Shown: in pieces, positions 1-6,911 of the stretch
How positions within the stretch are numbered: the first letter of the stretch is position 1
Layout of the letters: every line of letters begins with the position of its first letter
Assembly: GCA_964505725.1 (NCBI GenBank)
Contig: CAZDJK010000026.1
Span: forward strand, 1-11,909
Length of the DNA stretch: 11,909 bases
DNA from: CAVRJC01 sp964505725
Lineage (GTDB): Bacteria > Actinomycetota > Acidimicrobiia > IMCC26256 > DASPTH01
Reading direction: 5' to 3'
Position numbers and translations under genes: made by a program
Notes under the pieces: model-generated
What the model was told of the DNA's origin: nothing
The model's database searches: none
The model's input: only the letters and a program-made list of their open reading frames with translations

Positions 1-1572
1 CGGCTCGGATTCGGCGTCGCGGTGTCTTCGGGCAACGAGGCGGTCTGCGGGCTGGCCGACTATCTCTCGTTGTTCGCTTCCGACCCCGAGACCACTGTGA
101 TCTGCCTCGTGATCGAGAAGATCCGCGATGCGACCGCGTTCTTCGCCGCGGTCGCCGAGGCGCGCCGCGCCGGGAAGGCGATCCTCGCCCTGAAGCTCGG
201 GCGAACCGAGCGCTCCCGCGACATCATGCGCTCGCACACCGGCGCGATCGCCGACGAGAGCTGGGTGTACGACCTCGCGCTGCGTCAAGCGGGCGTCATC
301 ACCGCCCACGACGTGGACGACCTGCTCGATCAGGCACAGCTCCTCGACCAATTGTCTCCCGAGCGCTGGCGACGGACCGGCCGTGTCGCGGTCATGGCAT
401 CCTCGGGAGGGGTCGCGGGCGTCGCCGCCGACCTCTCGGTGGAGGAGGGAGTCGAGCTGCCCGATCTCGACGCGCTCGAGCCCTGGGTGCGATCGCACAT
501 ACCCGGCGAAGACGGCAGCCTCAACCCGCTCGATCTGACCGGCTTCGTGATGCGCGACCCCGAGCTGCTGCTCGAGATGTTCTCGGGGTACGCGCGGGCC
601 GACGACGTCGACGCGCTGGTCCTGTGCTGGTGGGCCGGCGAAGGAGACGAGGGCTGGGCGAAGACCCTGCTCGACCCTTTCGTGGCCGCGGCCGCCGACG
701 CGGAGGTGCCGCTGATCGTCAGCCCGGTCGAGGCCACTGCCGTCGGGAGCTGGACCGACACGTACCGGGCGCGTGGCATCGCGTTCTGCCGCGGGCTGCG
801 CTCGACCTTCCGAGCAGTGCGCGCACTGGATCGCGTCGCGTCGGCGCCGGCGCCGGCGTCCCGCGTCCCGCCTCCTGCTACTCCCACCACGAGGACGGTT
901 CCCGCGCTCGTGGAGAGCGGGGCCGGGCGCATCGCGCGCTTCGAGGACGCGATGGCGCGCGTCGAGGCGGCCGGCATCCCGATCGCTCCCTTCGTCGTCC
1001 TCGGTGACGGGGTCGACGACGACCCGGCGCTCGCCGCGCTGGGGCCCCGGCTCGCGGTGAAGCTCGCCGACGTCCCCCACCGCACCGAGCTGGGTGCGGT
1101 ACGGCTCGACGTGACGCCCGAGGGCGTGCGCGCCGCCGCGCGCGAGCTGCGCGAGGTCGCGCTCCGCCACGGCGTCCCGTCGACGGTCGCAGTGCAGCCC
1201 ATGGTGGCCGGTTACGGCGAGGCGTTCATCGGCGTTCAGGCCCGCAGCGACCTCGGCGCGATCCTGCTGTTCGGGCGCGGGGGCATCCTGCTCGAGCTCG
1301 CGGCAAAGGTCGACGGGCGCCTGCTGCCGCTCGAGCCGGGTGCCGCGGAGGCGCTCGTGGGCGAGGTCGTCACCGGCGTCGGCGCGCTGCGAGGGCAGCG
1401 GCCGTGGGAAGCCGAGCCGTTGGTGCGGGTGGTGGAGGCGGCGGGCGCGCTCTGGCAGGCCAACCACGACTGGCTGGCGTCGATGGATCTGAACCCGCTG
1501 GTGCTCACCGACGACGGTGTGGTCGCGGTCGACGCGCTCCTCGTTGCCGACCAGCCCGACGGGTCGGTCTAG
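1..1572 (+). CDS. NDP-forming acyl-CoA ligase (acetate--CoA ligase family), 5' partial
   Basis: The reading frame is open from base 1, and conserved family sequence (GFG, then SSGNEA) begins before the first possible GTG at 22, so the true start and the N-terminal CoA-binding domain lie upstream of the window. What remains is the ligase-CoA domain with SSGNEA and the SHTGAIA segment, which matches the phosphohistidine loop of ADP-forming acyl-CoA synthetases. It is followed by an Ala/Pro-rich linker (near bases 840-890) and an ATP-grasp domain. The ATP-grasp part shows PHRTELGAV with the second conserved His, a GRGG loop and DLNPLVL near the C terminus. The family makes acyl-CoA from a carboxylic acid and ATP, or runs in reverse to make ATP, via phosphohistidine, in the cytoplasm. 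The TAG stop lies 10 bases before the next gene, an AcuI-type reductase, suggesting joint use of a CoA thioester. The acyl substrate and the nucleotide cannot be told. A protein acetyltransferase (Pat-like) role is unlikely because no GNAT domain follows the ATP-grasp domain. Confidence 0.88.
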   Translation, partial: RLGFGVAVSSGNEAVCGLADYLSLFASDPETTVICLVIEKIRDATAFFAAVAEARRAGKAILALKLGRTERSRDIMRSHTGAIADESWVYDLALRQAGVITAHDVDDLLDQAQLLDQLSPERWRRTGRVAVMASSGGVAGVAADLSVEEGVELPDLDALEPWVRSHIPGEDGSLNPLDLTGFVMRDPELLLEMFSGYARADDVDALVLCWWAGEGDEGWAKTLLDPFVAAAADAEVPLIVSPVEATAVGSWTDTYRARGIAFCRGLRSTFRAVRALDRVASAPAPASRVPPPATPTTRTVPALVESGAGRIARFEDAMARVEAAGIPIAPFVVLGDGVDDDPALAALGPRLAVKLADVPHRTELGAVRLDVTPEGVRAAARELREVALRHGVPSTVAVQPMVAGYGEAFIGVQARSDLGAILLFGRGGILLELAAKVDGRLLPLEPGAAEALVGEVVTGVGALRGQRPWEAEPLVRVVEAAGALWQANHDWLASMDLNPLVLTDDGVVAVDALLVADQPDGSV

Positions 1573-1582
1573 TGTCCGCGCC
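1570..1582 (+). promoter_or_regulatory. Putative -10 element for leaderless AcuI-like mRNA
   Basis: The hexamer TAGTGT at 1570-1575 fits the actinobacterial TAnnnT -10 pattern and contains the TAG stop of the upstream ligase gene. Seven bases separate it from the ATG at 1583, so transcription would start at or next to the A of the start codon. There is no Shine-Dalgarno sequence before that ATG. No good -35 is seen; TTGCCG at 1544-1549 would give a 20-base spacer. The call is inference from motif and spacing. Confidence 0.4.
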
Positions 1583-2581
1583 ATGACGACGGAAGCGTTC
1601 CGCGCGTTCACCGCCACGAGCGAGGACGATGCGATCGAGCGAGCGGTCGTGACGATGTCGGTCGAGGAGCTGCCCGCGGACGGCGTGCTCGTGGCGGTCG
1701 AGCGGTCGAGCGTGAACTACAAGGACGGGCTGGCGACGATCCCGAAGGGTCGCGTGGCCCGGATCTCGCCCCTCGTGCCGGGCATCGACCTCGCGGGCAC
1801 GGTGGCGGAGAGCGGCGTCGAAGGCCTGCCCCAGGGCACCCAGGTGATCGCGCACGGCTACGAGCTCGGCGTGTCGCGCCACGGCGGATACGCCGAGTAC
1901 GCGCGCGTCCCGGCCGAGTGGCTCGTGCCGCTCCCCGAGGGCCTCGACCTCCGCCAGGCCATGGCGATCGGCACCGCCGGGTACACGGCCGCGCTCTCGG
2001 TGCTCGCGCTCGAGGAGCGCGGACTCGAGCCCGGCCGCGGTCCGGTGCTCGTCACCGGCGCGACGGGAGGCGTGGGCAGCACCGCGGTCGGCATCCTCGC
2101 CACCCGCGGGTACGAGGTCGTGGCGAGCACGGGCAAGGCCGACGCCGAGGAGTACCTCCGGGGGCTCGGTGCCTCCGGCATCGTCGCGCGCGACGAGCTC
2201 GCGGCCGAAGGAGGTCGCCCGCTCGAGTCGGCGAAGTGGGCAGGAGCCGTCGACTGCGTGGGCGGCCAGATCCTCGCCAACGTGCTGGCGCGCATCCAGT
2301 ACGGCGGCGCCGTGGCCGCCAGCGGGCTGACCGCGGGGACGAACCTGCCCACGACGGTGATGCCCTTCGTCCTGCGCGCCGTCGCGCTCGTCGGGATCGA
2401 CTCGGTGGAGACCCCGATCGAACGGCGTCGCGCGGTCTGGCGCCAGCTCGGGGGCCCCCTCCGACCCCGTGGGCTCGACGACATGATCCACGACGTGACC
2501 CTCGACGGCCTGGGTCCCGTGCTCGACGCCATCCTGGACGGCGCGTTGACGGGGCGGACCGTCGTCGACGTGCGGGGCTGA
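1583..2581 (+). CDS. AcuI/YhdH-type NADPH-dependent reductase (zinc-free MDR family)
   Basis: This 332-residue protein has the length and order of the YhdH/AcuI branch of medium-chain dehydrogenases. It shows SSVNYKD near residues 42-48, an N-terminal GroES-like domain, the Rossmann motif VTGATGGVG at 157-165, and VDCVGG further on. The zinc ligands of alcohol dehydrogenases are not apparent. Relatives reduce the double bond of acrylyl-CoA or quinone-like enones with NADPH. The ATG at 1583 is chosen because homology begins at once (MTTEAFRAF), whereas a longer frame back to 1517 only overlaps the ligase gene. It follows the acyl-CoA ligase by 10 bases, consistent with reduction of an enoyl- or acrylyl-CoA, though a general quinone reductase is equally possible. 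Translation may be leaderless (see 1570-1582). Confidence 0.85.
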   Translation: MTTEAFRAFTATSEDDAIERAVVTMSVEELPADGVLVAVERSSVNYKDGLATIPKGRVARISPLVPGIDLAGTVAESGVEGLPQGTQVIAHGYELGVSRHGGYAEYARVPAEWLVPLPEGLDLRQAMAIGTAGYTAALSVLALEERGLEPGRGPVLVTGATGGVGSTAVGILATRGYEVVASTGKADAEEYLRGLGASGIVARDELAAEGGRPLESAKWAGAVDCVGGQILANVLARIQYGGAVAASGLTAGTNLPTTVMPFVLRAVALVGIDSVETPIERRRAVWRQLGGPLRPRGLDDMIHDVTLDGLGPVLDAILDGALTGRTVVDVRG

Positions 2582-2662
2582 GGACACAGAAGGGGTCGCC
2601 CGCGCGTTTCGCATGGCATGCTGGTGTGGTCCCGCGAGACCGACCGAACGAGGGGACGCACC
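2582..2662. promoter_or_regulatory. Intergenic region with small inverted repeats upstream of the VOC gene
   Basis: This 81-base gap contains a perfect inverted repeat GCATG-G-CATGC at 2611-2621 and a second GGTC/GACC repeat with a 6-base spacer at 2628-2641. It ends in GAGGGG at 2650-2655, a Shine-Dalgarno-like sequence 7 bases before the ATG at 2663. No TAnnnT hexamer is present. The repeats could be an operator or chance; no regulator gene is in the window. Confidence 0.25.
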
Positions 2663-3298
2663 ATGACCGACGCAACCATCGACCGCGCGGCCACCTTCGA
2701 CGGGCTCGGGCCGGCGCCCGAGACCGACCGGCCCGGCCTGCCGGCGATGCTCAGCCACGTCGCCTACATGACGCGCGACACCGCCGCCACCGCCGACTTC
2801 TACACCCGCATCCTCGGGATGGAGCTCGTGAACGCGGTCCTCGACGATGCGATCCCGTCGACCGGTGAGCCGATCCCGTACTTCCACTCGTTCTTCCGGA
2901 TGCGGGACGGTTCGACGGTCGCGTTCTTCGAGGCCCCAGAGCTCCCCCCACTGGCCCCGCCGCCCCACCCTGCGTACGACACGTTCCAGCACCTCGCCCT
3001 CCAGGTCGACAGCACCGAGACCGTCGACCGCTGGCATCGATGGCTGGAGGAGAACGGCATCGAGGTGCTCGGGCCCGTCGATCACAAGATCATCTACAGC
3101 ATCTACTTCCACGATCCGAATGGCGTGCGCCTGGAGATCACGACCCCAACGTCGCCGAGCTGGAACGACAATGGTGAGCACGCGGCGTCCCAGCTCGAGG
3201 ACTGGAACACGGTGAAGGCGCGCGCGCTCGAGTCGGGTGACGACATGGTTGACGTGCTGCACGAGCTCGCGCGCGAACGGAGTCATCGCCGGGCATGA
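2663..3298 (+). CDS. VOC-family metalloprotein (glyoxalase/extradiol dioxygenase fold)
   Basis: The 211-residue product carries a vicinal-oxygen-chelate domain from about residue 28 to 162. Metal ligand candidates are in register: His32 in LSHVAY, His110 in FQHLALQV and Glu158 in VRLEITTP. The family binds Fe(II), Mn, Zn or Ni and includes dioxygenases, glyoxalase I, epimerases and drug-binding proteins. The segment YFHDPNGVRLE is typical of the C-terminal half. Start chosen at the ATG at 2663, which has GAGGGG 7 bases upstream; an earlier ATG at 2618 lacks such a site. About 27 residues precede the domain and about 50 follow it. Its stop overlaps the ATG of the amidohydrolase by four bases, so the two are probably translated together and act on the same compound. 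The reaction is unknown; with the amidohydrolase it could form a ring- or C-C-cleaving pair, which is inference. Confidence 0.83.
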   Translation: MTDATIDRAATFDGLGPAPETDRPGLPAMLSHVAYMTRDTAATADFYTRILGMELVNAVLDDAIPSTGEPIPYFHSFFRMRDGSTVAFFEAPELPPLAPPPHPAYDTFQHLALQVDSTETVDRWHRWLEENGIEVLGPVDHKIIYSIYFHDPNGVRLEITTPTSPSWNDNGEHAASQLEDWNTVKARALESGDDMVDVLHELARERSHRRA

Positions 3299-4491
3299 TT
3301 GAGATCCCGAAGATCGTCAGCGTCGACGACCACGTCGTCGAGCCCCCGCACGTCTGGGAGCGCTGGCTCCCCGCCGCTTACCGCGACCGAGGCCCGAAGG
3401 TGGTGCGGAGGGGCATCCGCGACATCGACTACGTCGGGACCGCGAGCTACGTCGAGCACTTCGACGACGACTCGCCGACCAAGGTCGACTGCTGGATCTA
3501 CGAGGATCTCGTGTACACGCACAAGCGCATGGTCGCGGCCGTCGGCTACCCGAAGGAGGAGATGACCCTCACGCCGATCACGTACGACGACATGCGCCCG
3601 GGCTGCTACGACCCCGTCGAACGTCTCGCCGACATGGACGCGAGCTGGGTCGAGGCGTCGATGTGCTTTCCGACCCTGCCGCGATTCTGCGGCCAGACGT
3701 TTCTCGAGGGCGGCGACAAGGACCTCGGGCTCGCGTGCGTGCGGGCGTACAACGACTGGATGGTCGAGGAGTGGTGCGGCGACTCGAAAGGACGCCTGGT
3801 GCCGCTCGGCATCATCCCGCTCTGGGACGTCGAGCTCGCGGTCGAGGAGGTGTTGCGCAACGCGGCGCGTGGCGTGCACGCGGTCTGTTTCAGCGAGCTG
3901 CCCTACCACCTCGGCCTGCCCACGATCCACAGTGGCTACTGGGATCCGTTCTTCGCGGCGTGCGCTGACAGCCGGACCGTCGTGGCGATGCACATCGGCT
4001 CCTCGTCGAAGATGCCTGCCGCCTCACCCGACGCGCCACCGTCGGTGAGCGCCACCCTCGCGTTCGCCAACGCGATGTCGTCGGTGGTCGACTTCCTCAT
4101 GTCGGGCCTGCTCGTGCGCAATCCGGACCTGAAGCTGCTCTACGCCGAGAGCCAGATCGGTTGGATCCCGTACACCCTCCAGCGCATCGACCAGGTCTGG
4201 GAGGACAACCAGGGCTGGGCGCAGACGAAGCACATCCCCGAGCCGCCGTCCACGTACTACTACGGGTCGGTGATCGGGTGCTTTCTCAACGACCCCCACG
4301 GGCTGCAGTCGCTCGACGAGATCGGGGTGGGGAACGTCACCGCCGAGACCGACTACCCGCACTCGGATTCCACGTGGCCCGACACGAAGGAGATCATGAC
4401 CAAGCTCACCGCCGATCTCCCCGACGACGTGACCACGCGGATCCTCCGCGACAACGCGATCGAGCTGCTCCAGGTGGACCACCTCCGCTGA
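3295..4491 (+). CDS. Amidohydrolase family 2 protein (COG2159-like)
   Basis: The 398-residue protein has the features of the amidohydrolase-2 (ACMSD-like) metal-dependent TIM-barrel family. These are the N-terminal Asp-x-His motif in SVDDHVVEP (Asp11, His13), a mid-chain His233 in VAMHIG, the LLYAESQIGW strand around 281-290, and the late Asp353 in AETDYPHSD. Members decarboxylate or hydrolyse carboxylated or ring-cleaved intermediates using one divalent metal. The ATG at 3295 overlaps the VOC stop (ATGA), which supports the start and translational coupling; no strong ribosome site is seen. A paralogue with the same N-terminal motif and the same PGCYDP segment (here residues 102-107) begins at 11629. 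Such proteins are often numerous in actinobacteria and seldom characterised; substrate unknown. Confidence 0.87.
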   Translation: MIEIPKIVSVDDHVVEPPHVWERWLPAAYRDRGPKVVRRGIRDIDYVGTASYVEHFDDDSPTKVDCWIYEDLVYTHKRMVAAVGYPKEEMTLTPITYDDMRPGCYDPVERLADMDASWVEASMCFPTLPRFCGQTFLEGGDKDLGLACVRAYNDWMVEEWCGDSKGRLVPLGIIPLWDVELAVEEVLRNAARGVHAVCFSELPYHLGLPTIHSGYWDPFFAACADSRTVVAMHIGSSSKMPAASPDAPPSVSATLAFANAMSSVVDFLMSGLLVRNPDLKLLYAESQIGWIPYTLQRIDQVWEDNQGWAQTKHIPEPPSTYYYGSVIGCFLNDPHGLQSLDEIGVGNVTAETDYPHSDSTWPDTKEIMTKLTADLPDDVTTRILRDNAIELLQVDHLR

Positions 4492-4519
4492 CCGCCGGTC
4501 GCGCTCGGTCGCGAGGGCC

Positions 4520-4536
4520 GCAGGCGTCGACCCTGC
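4520..4536. terminator. Weak hairpin between convergent genes
   Basis: The 55-base gap between the amidohydrolase stop (4491) and the ligase stop (4547) holds GCAGG/CCTGC, a 5-bp stem with a 7-base loop. There is no U-tract on either side. It may serve both converging transcripts, but a stem this short is expected by chance in GC-rich DNA. Confidence 0.2.
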
Positions 4537-4546
4537 CGACGCACGT

Positions 4547-6094
4547 TCAGGTGGTGGCGAGCTGGTCGCGCAGCTCCCGTTTCAGCACCTTGCCGTAGGC
4601 ATTGCGGGGGAGCGCGTCCACGAGGACGAAGCGTCGCGGGCGTTTGTAGCCGGCGAGGCGCGCGGCGCAGTGCGCGGCGAGCGAGTCCGCGAGCGCCCCG
4701 GTGTCGGCCCCGTCGTGGGGCACGACGACCGCGGTCACGATCTCGCCCCAGGTGCGGTCGGCCAGTCCGACTACGGCCACATCGTGCACCGCCGGGTGGT
4801 CGGCGAGGACGGCCTCGACCTCGACCGCGTAGACGTTGGCGCCGCCGCTGATGATCATGTCCTTCGCCCGGTCGAGAAGGAACAGATAGCCGTGCTCGTC
4901 CATCCGGCCGAGGTCACCGGTGTGGAGCCAGCCGCCGCGGAGCGCCTCGGCCGTCGCCTCGGGCCGGTTCCAGTAGCCGAGCATGACCGCGCCGCCGCGT
5001 ACGCAGACGTCGCCGACCTCGCCCCGAGGGAGCTCGGTGTCGTCGTCACCCAGGATGCGGACGTCGGTGCCGGGCCGGGCGACCCCCGCCGACGCCAGTC
5101 GTTCGGGGCGGTCACCCGCCAGGCAGGCCTCGTGGTCGCGCACGGAGAGCACGGTCGCGGTCATCGGCGTCTCGCCCTGGCCGAACAGCTGCACGAACAC
5201 GGGACCGAACGAGTCCACGGCCTGGCTGAGGTCCGCCGGCGCGAAGGGGGCACCTCCGTACACCACGAACCGCAGGTCCGGGAGATCGGGACTCGCGCCG
5301 GCGAGCGCGTCGACGAGCATCACGATCTGGGTCGGGACGAGCCAGGTGTTCGTCACGTGAGCGTCGCGCAGCAACGTGAGGATCCCGGCCGGGTCGAAGT
5401 GCGCGTCGGCGGGGATGACCTGGTGCGCGCCCCGTGCCGTGGCCGCGAGCGCGTGGAATCCGGCGCCGTGGCTGAGGGGCGCCGCGTGCAAGGTCACGTC
5501 GCGCTCGTCGAGCGGCGTGAGGTCGGCGAGCCACGATGCGGTCACGAAGCCGAGCGCGCCGTGCGTCAACATGGCGCCCTTCGGCCGGCCGGTGGTGCCC
5601 GACGTGTAGAACAGCCACGCGAGGTCGTCTCGCTCGGTGTCGGTCGCAACGGGACCGCGGTCGGCCCCTGCGACGACCGCTTCGAAGTCGTGCGTGCCAA
5701 CCGGTCGGTGCCCGCCGTCCGCCACGACGACGGTGACGCCGTCGAGTGACGCGGCTTCCACGATCGGTGCGCCCTCCGGATCCGTCAGCACCGCGGCAGC
5801 GCCCGAATCCTGCACGTGGTACGTGACGTCATCAGGCGTGAAGCGACTGTTGAGCGGCACCAGGCAGTAACCCGCCTTGAAGCACGCGAACATCGCCTCG
5901 ATCAACTCGGGTCGGTTGCGCATCAGTACGCCGACGCGGTCGCCACGGGCCACGCCGAGCGCGGTGAGACCGTGCGCGAGCGCGTTGGTGCGGCGGTCGA
6001 GCTCGGCGTAGGAAAGCGACCGCGCGCCCCAGGTGACCGCGGGACGGTCCGGGAACTGCTCGGCGCTGTTGGTGAGCAGACGGCCGAGGTTCAT
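4547..6094 (-). CDS. AMP-forming acyl-CoA synthetase (FadD-like, ANL superfamily)
   Basis: This 515-residue enzyme has the full set of adenylate-forming motifs. They are the P-loop YTSGTTGRPKG at 163-173, VYGGAP at 278-283, FGQGETPM at 304-311 (in the A5 position), the hinge-side HTGDLG at 391-396, DRAKDMIISGGANVYAVEVE around 408-427, and a C-terminal PRNAYGK with the expected catalytic Lys502. It activates a carboxylic acid to acyl-AMP and then acyl-CoA. The start is the ATG at 6094, where homology begins (MNLGRLL); an extension to 6223 runs into the SDR gene. It begins 4 bases after the SDR stop on the same strand, with no clear ribosome site, so coupling to the SDR is likely. A/GQGE instead of YGxTE at motif A5 is a minor variation. 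Fatty, aromatic and other acids are possible substrates. Confidence 0.92.
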   Translation of the reverse strand: MNLGRLLTNSAEQFPDRPAVTWGARSLSYAELDRRTNALAHGLTALGVARGDRVGVLMRNRPELIEAMFACFKAGYCLVPLNSRFTPDDVTYHVQDSGAAAVLTDPEGAPIVEAASLDGVTVVVADGGHRPVGTHDFEAVVAGADRGPVATDTERDDLAWLFYTSGTTGRPKGAMLTHGALGFVTASWLADLTPLDERDVTLHAAPLSHGAGFHALAATARGAHQVIPADAHFDPAGILTLLRDAHVTNTWLVPTQIVMLVDALAGASPDLPDLRFVVYGGAPFAPADLSQAVDSFGPVFVQLFGQGETPMTATVLSVRDHEACLAGDRPERLASAGVARPGTDVRILGDDDTELPRGEVGDVCVRGGAVMLGYWNRPEATAEALRGGWLHTGDLGRMDEHGYLFLLDRAKDMIISGGANVYAVEVEAVLADHPAVHDVAVVGLADRTWGEIVTAVVVPHDGADTGALADSLAAHCAARLAGYKRPRRFVLVDALPRNAYGKVLKRELRDQLATT

Positions 6095-6098
6095 GCGA

Positions 6099-6836
6099 TC
6101 ACCACGGCAGCTCGCCGTCCTCGTCGAAGAACCGACCGGACGGCCCGTCCGGCGGCAGGGTTGCCAGCTCCACGACGATCGCCGCGGCCTCTTCCGCGGT
6201 GCGGGTGCCGCCACCGCGGGCATCGGCGCGGGTCATGTCGGTGTTGGTGTAGCCCGGATCGGCGGCGTTGACCTTGAACGCGGTGTGGCGCAGCTCGTTC
6301 GCGAACTGCAGGGTGACCGAATTCAATGCCGCCTTCGACGGGTTGTAGCTCAGGAGCGGTCGCTGGGCGTACTTCGTGGCGGGATCGGCTGCGAGGGCGA
6401 GCGAGCCGAGGCCGCTCGACACGTTCACGACGCGCGGCGCGTCCGAACGCCGCAGGAGAGGAAGCATCGCGAGCGTGACCCGGATGGTTCCGAAGACGTT
6501 CGTCTCGAAGGTGTCACGCACGAGCTCGAGTGGGCACTCGCTCGGAGGAGACGGCGCGAGCTCGAGCTTCACCGCCGCGTTGTTGACGAGCACGTCGAGT
6601 GACCCGTGCATCGCGGTGATCGCGCGAGCTGCGTGCCCGACGCTCGCATCGTCGGTGATGTCGAGGACGAGGGATCTGGCGTCGACGCCGTCCGCGCACA
6701 ACCGGTCGGCCGCCTCGCGTCCGCGTCGATCGTCGCGCGCTCCGAGCAGCACGGTGTAGCCGCGCTGCCCGAGCCCGGCGGCGACCGCGTACCCGATTCC
6801 CTTGTTGGCCCCCGTGACCAGCGCCAGGCGGGTCAC
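6099..6836 (-). CDS. Short-chain dehydrogenase/reductase (classical SDR)
   Basis: The product is 245 residues from the GTG at 6836, the usual size of a classical SDR. It has the nucleotide-binding motif TGANKGIG at 8-15, NNAA at 85-88, Asn113, the catalytic Ser in NVSS (138-141), and YNPSK giving Tyr164 and Lys168, followed by DPGYTNTDM. These enzymes interconvert alcohols and ketones with NAD(P)(H). The start is uncertain: GTG at 6836 places the Rossmann strand close to the N terminus, and an in-frame GTG at 6851 would add five residues; neither has a strong ribosome site. The frame continues far upstream without a stop but antisense to the LLM gene, so that part is not coding. It is the first gene of a two-gene minus-strand unit with the acyl-CoA synthetase and is transcribed divergently from the LLM gene. 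Confidence 0.88.
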   Translation of the reverse strand: MTRLALVTGANKGIGYAVAAGLGQRGYTVLLGARDDRRGREAADRLCADGVDARSLVLDITDDASVGHAARAITAMHGSLDVLVNNAAVKLELAPSPPSECPLELVRDTFETNVFGTIRVTLAMLPLLRRSDAPRVVNVSSGLGSLALAADPATKYAQRPLLSYNPSKAALNSVTLQFANELRHTAFKVNAADPGYTNTDMTRADARGGGTRTAEEAAAIVVELATLPPDGPSGRFFDEDGELPW

Positions 6837-6911
6837 GTCATCCGATCGCACGAGGTCATCCAACCACAGCTCGCGGCGGTGGAGCCGACGACGCCGGTTA
6901 GCTTTGCGCCG
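6837..6911. promoter_or_regulatory. Divergent promoter region with a TAnnnT -10 for the LLM gene
   Basis: This 75-base stretch separates the SDR/ligase unit (-) from the LLM trio (+). On the plus strand, TAGCTT at 6899-6904 fits TAnnnT and lies exactly 7 bases before the ATG at 6912, with no Shine-Dalgarno sequence, predicting a leaderless transcript. On the minus strand no TAnnnT was found in the gap. No clear palindromic operator was seen. Confidence 0.4.

Noticed and set aside
1505..3286. 593-codon minus-strand open frame opposite the reductase and VOC genes
   Set aside because: Antisense to two well-supported genes, with biased composition and no motif.
2663..3298. Bleomycin-resistance protein
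   Set aside because: The VOC fold is shared by many enzymes; a metal triad and coupling to an amidohydrolase favour an enzyme.
3311..3335. 25-base repeat (second copy 11651-11675) as a recombination or attachment site
   Set aside because: It codes for the conserved metal-binding motif in two related enzymes, which explains the identity.
4670..5749. 359-codon plus-strand open frame opposite the acyl-CoA synthetase
   Set aside because: The minus-strand gene has all adenylation motifs; this frame is its mirror and has no domain.
6606..6911. N-terminal extension of the LLM reading frame
   Set aside because: It lies antisense to the SDR gene and has no LLM homology; the ATG at 6912 fits the family.
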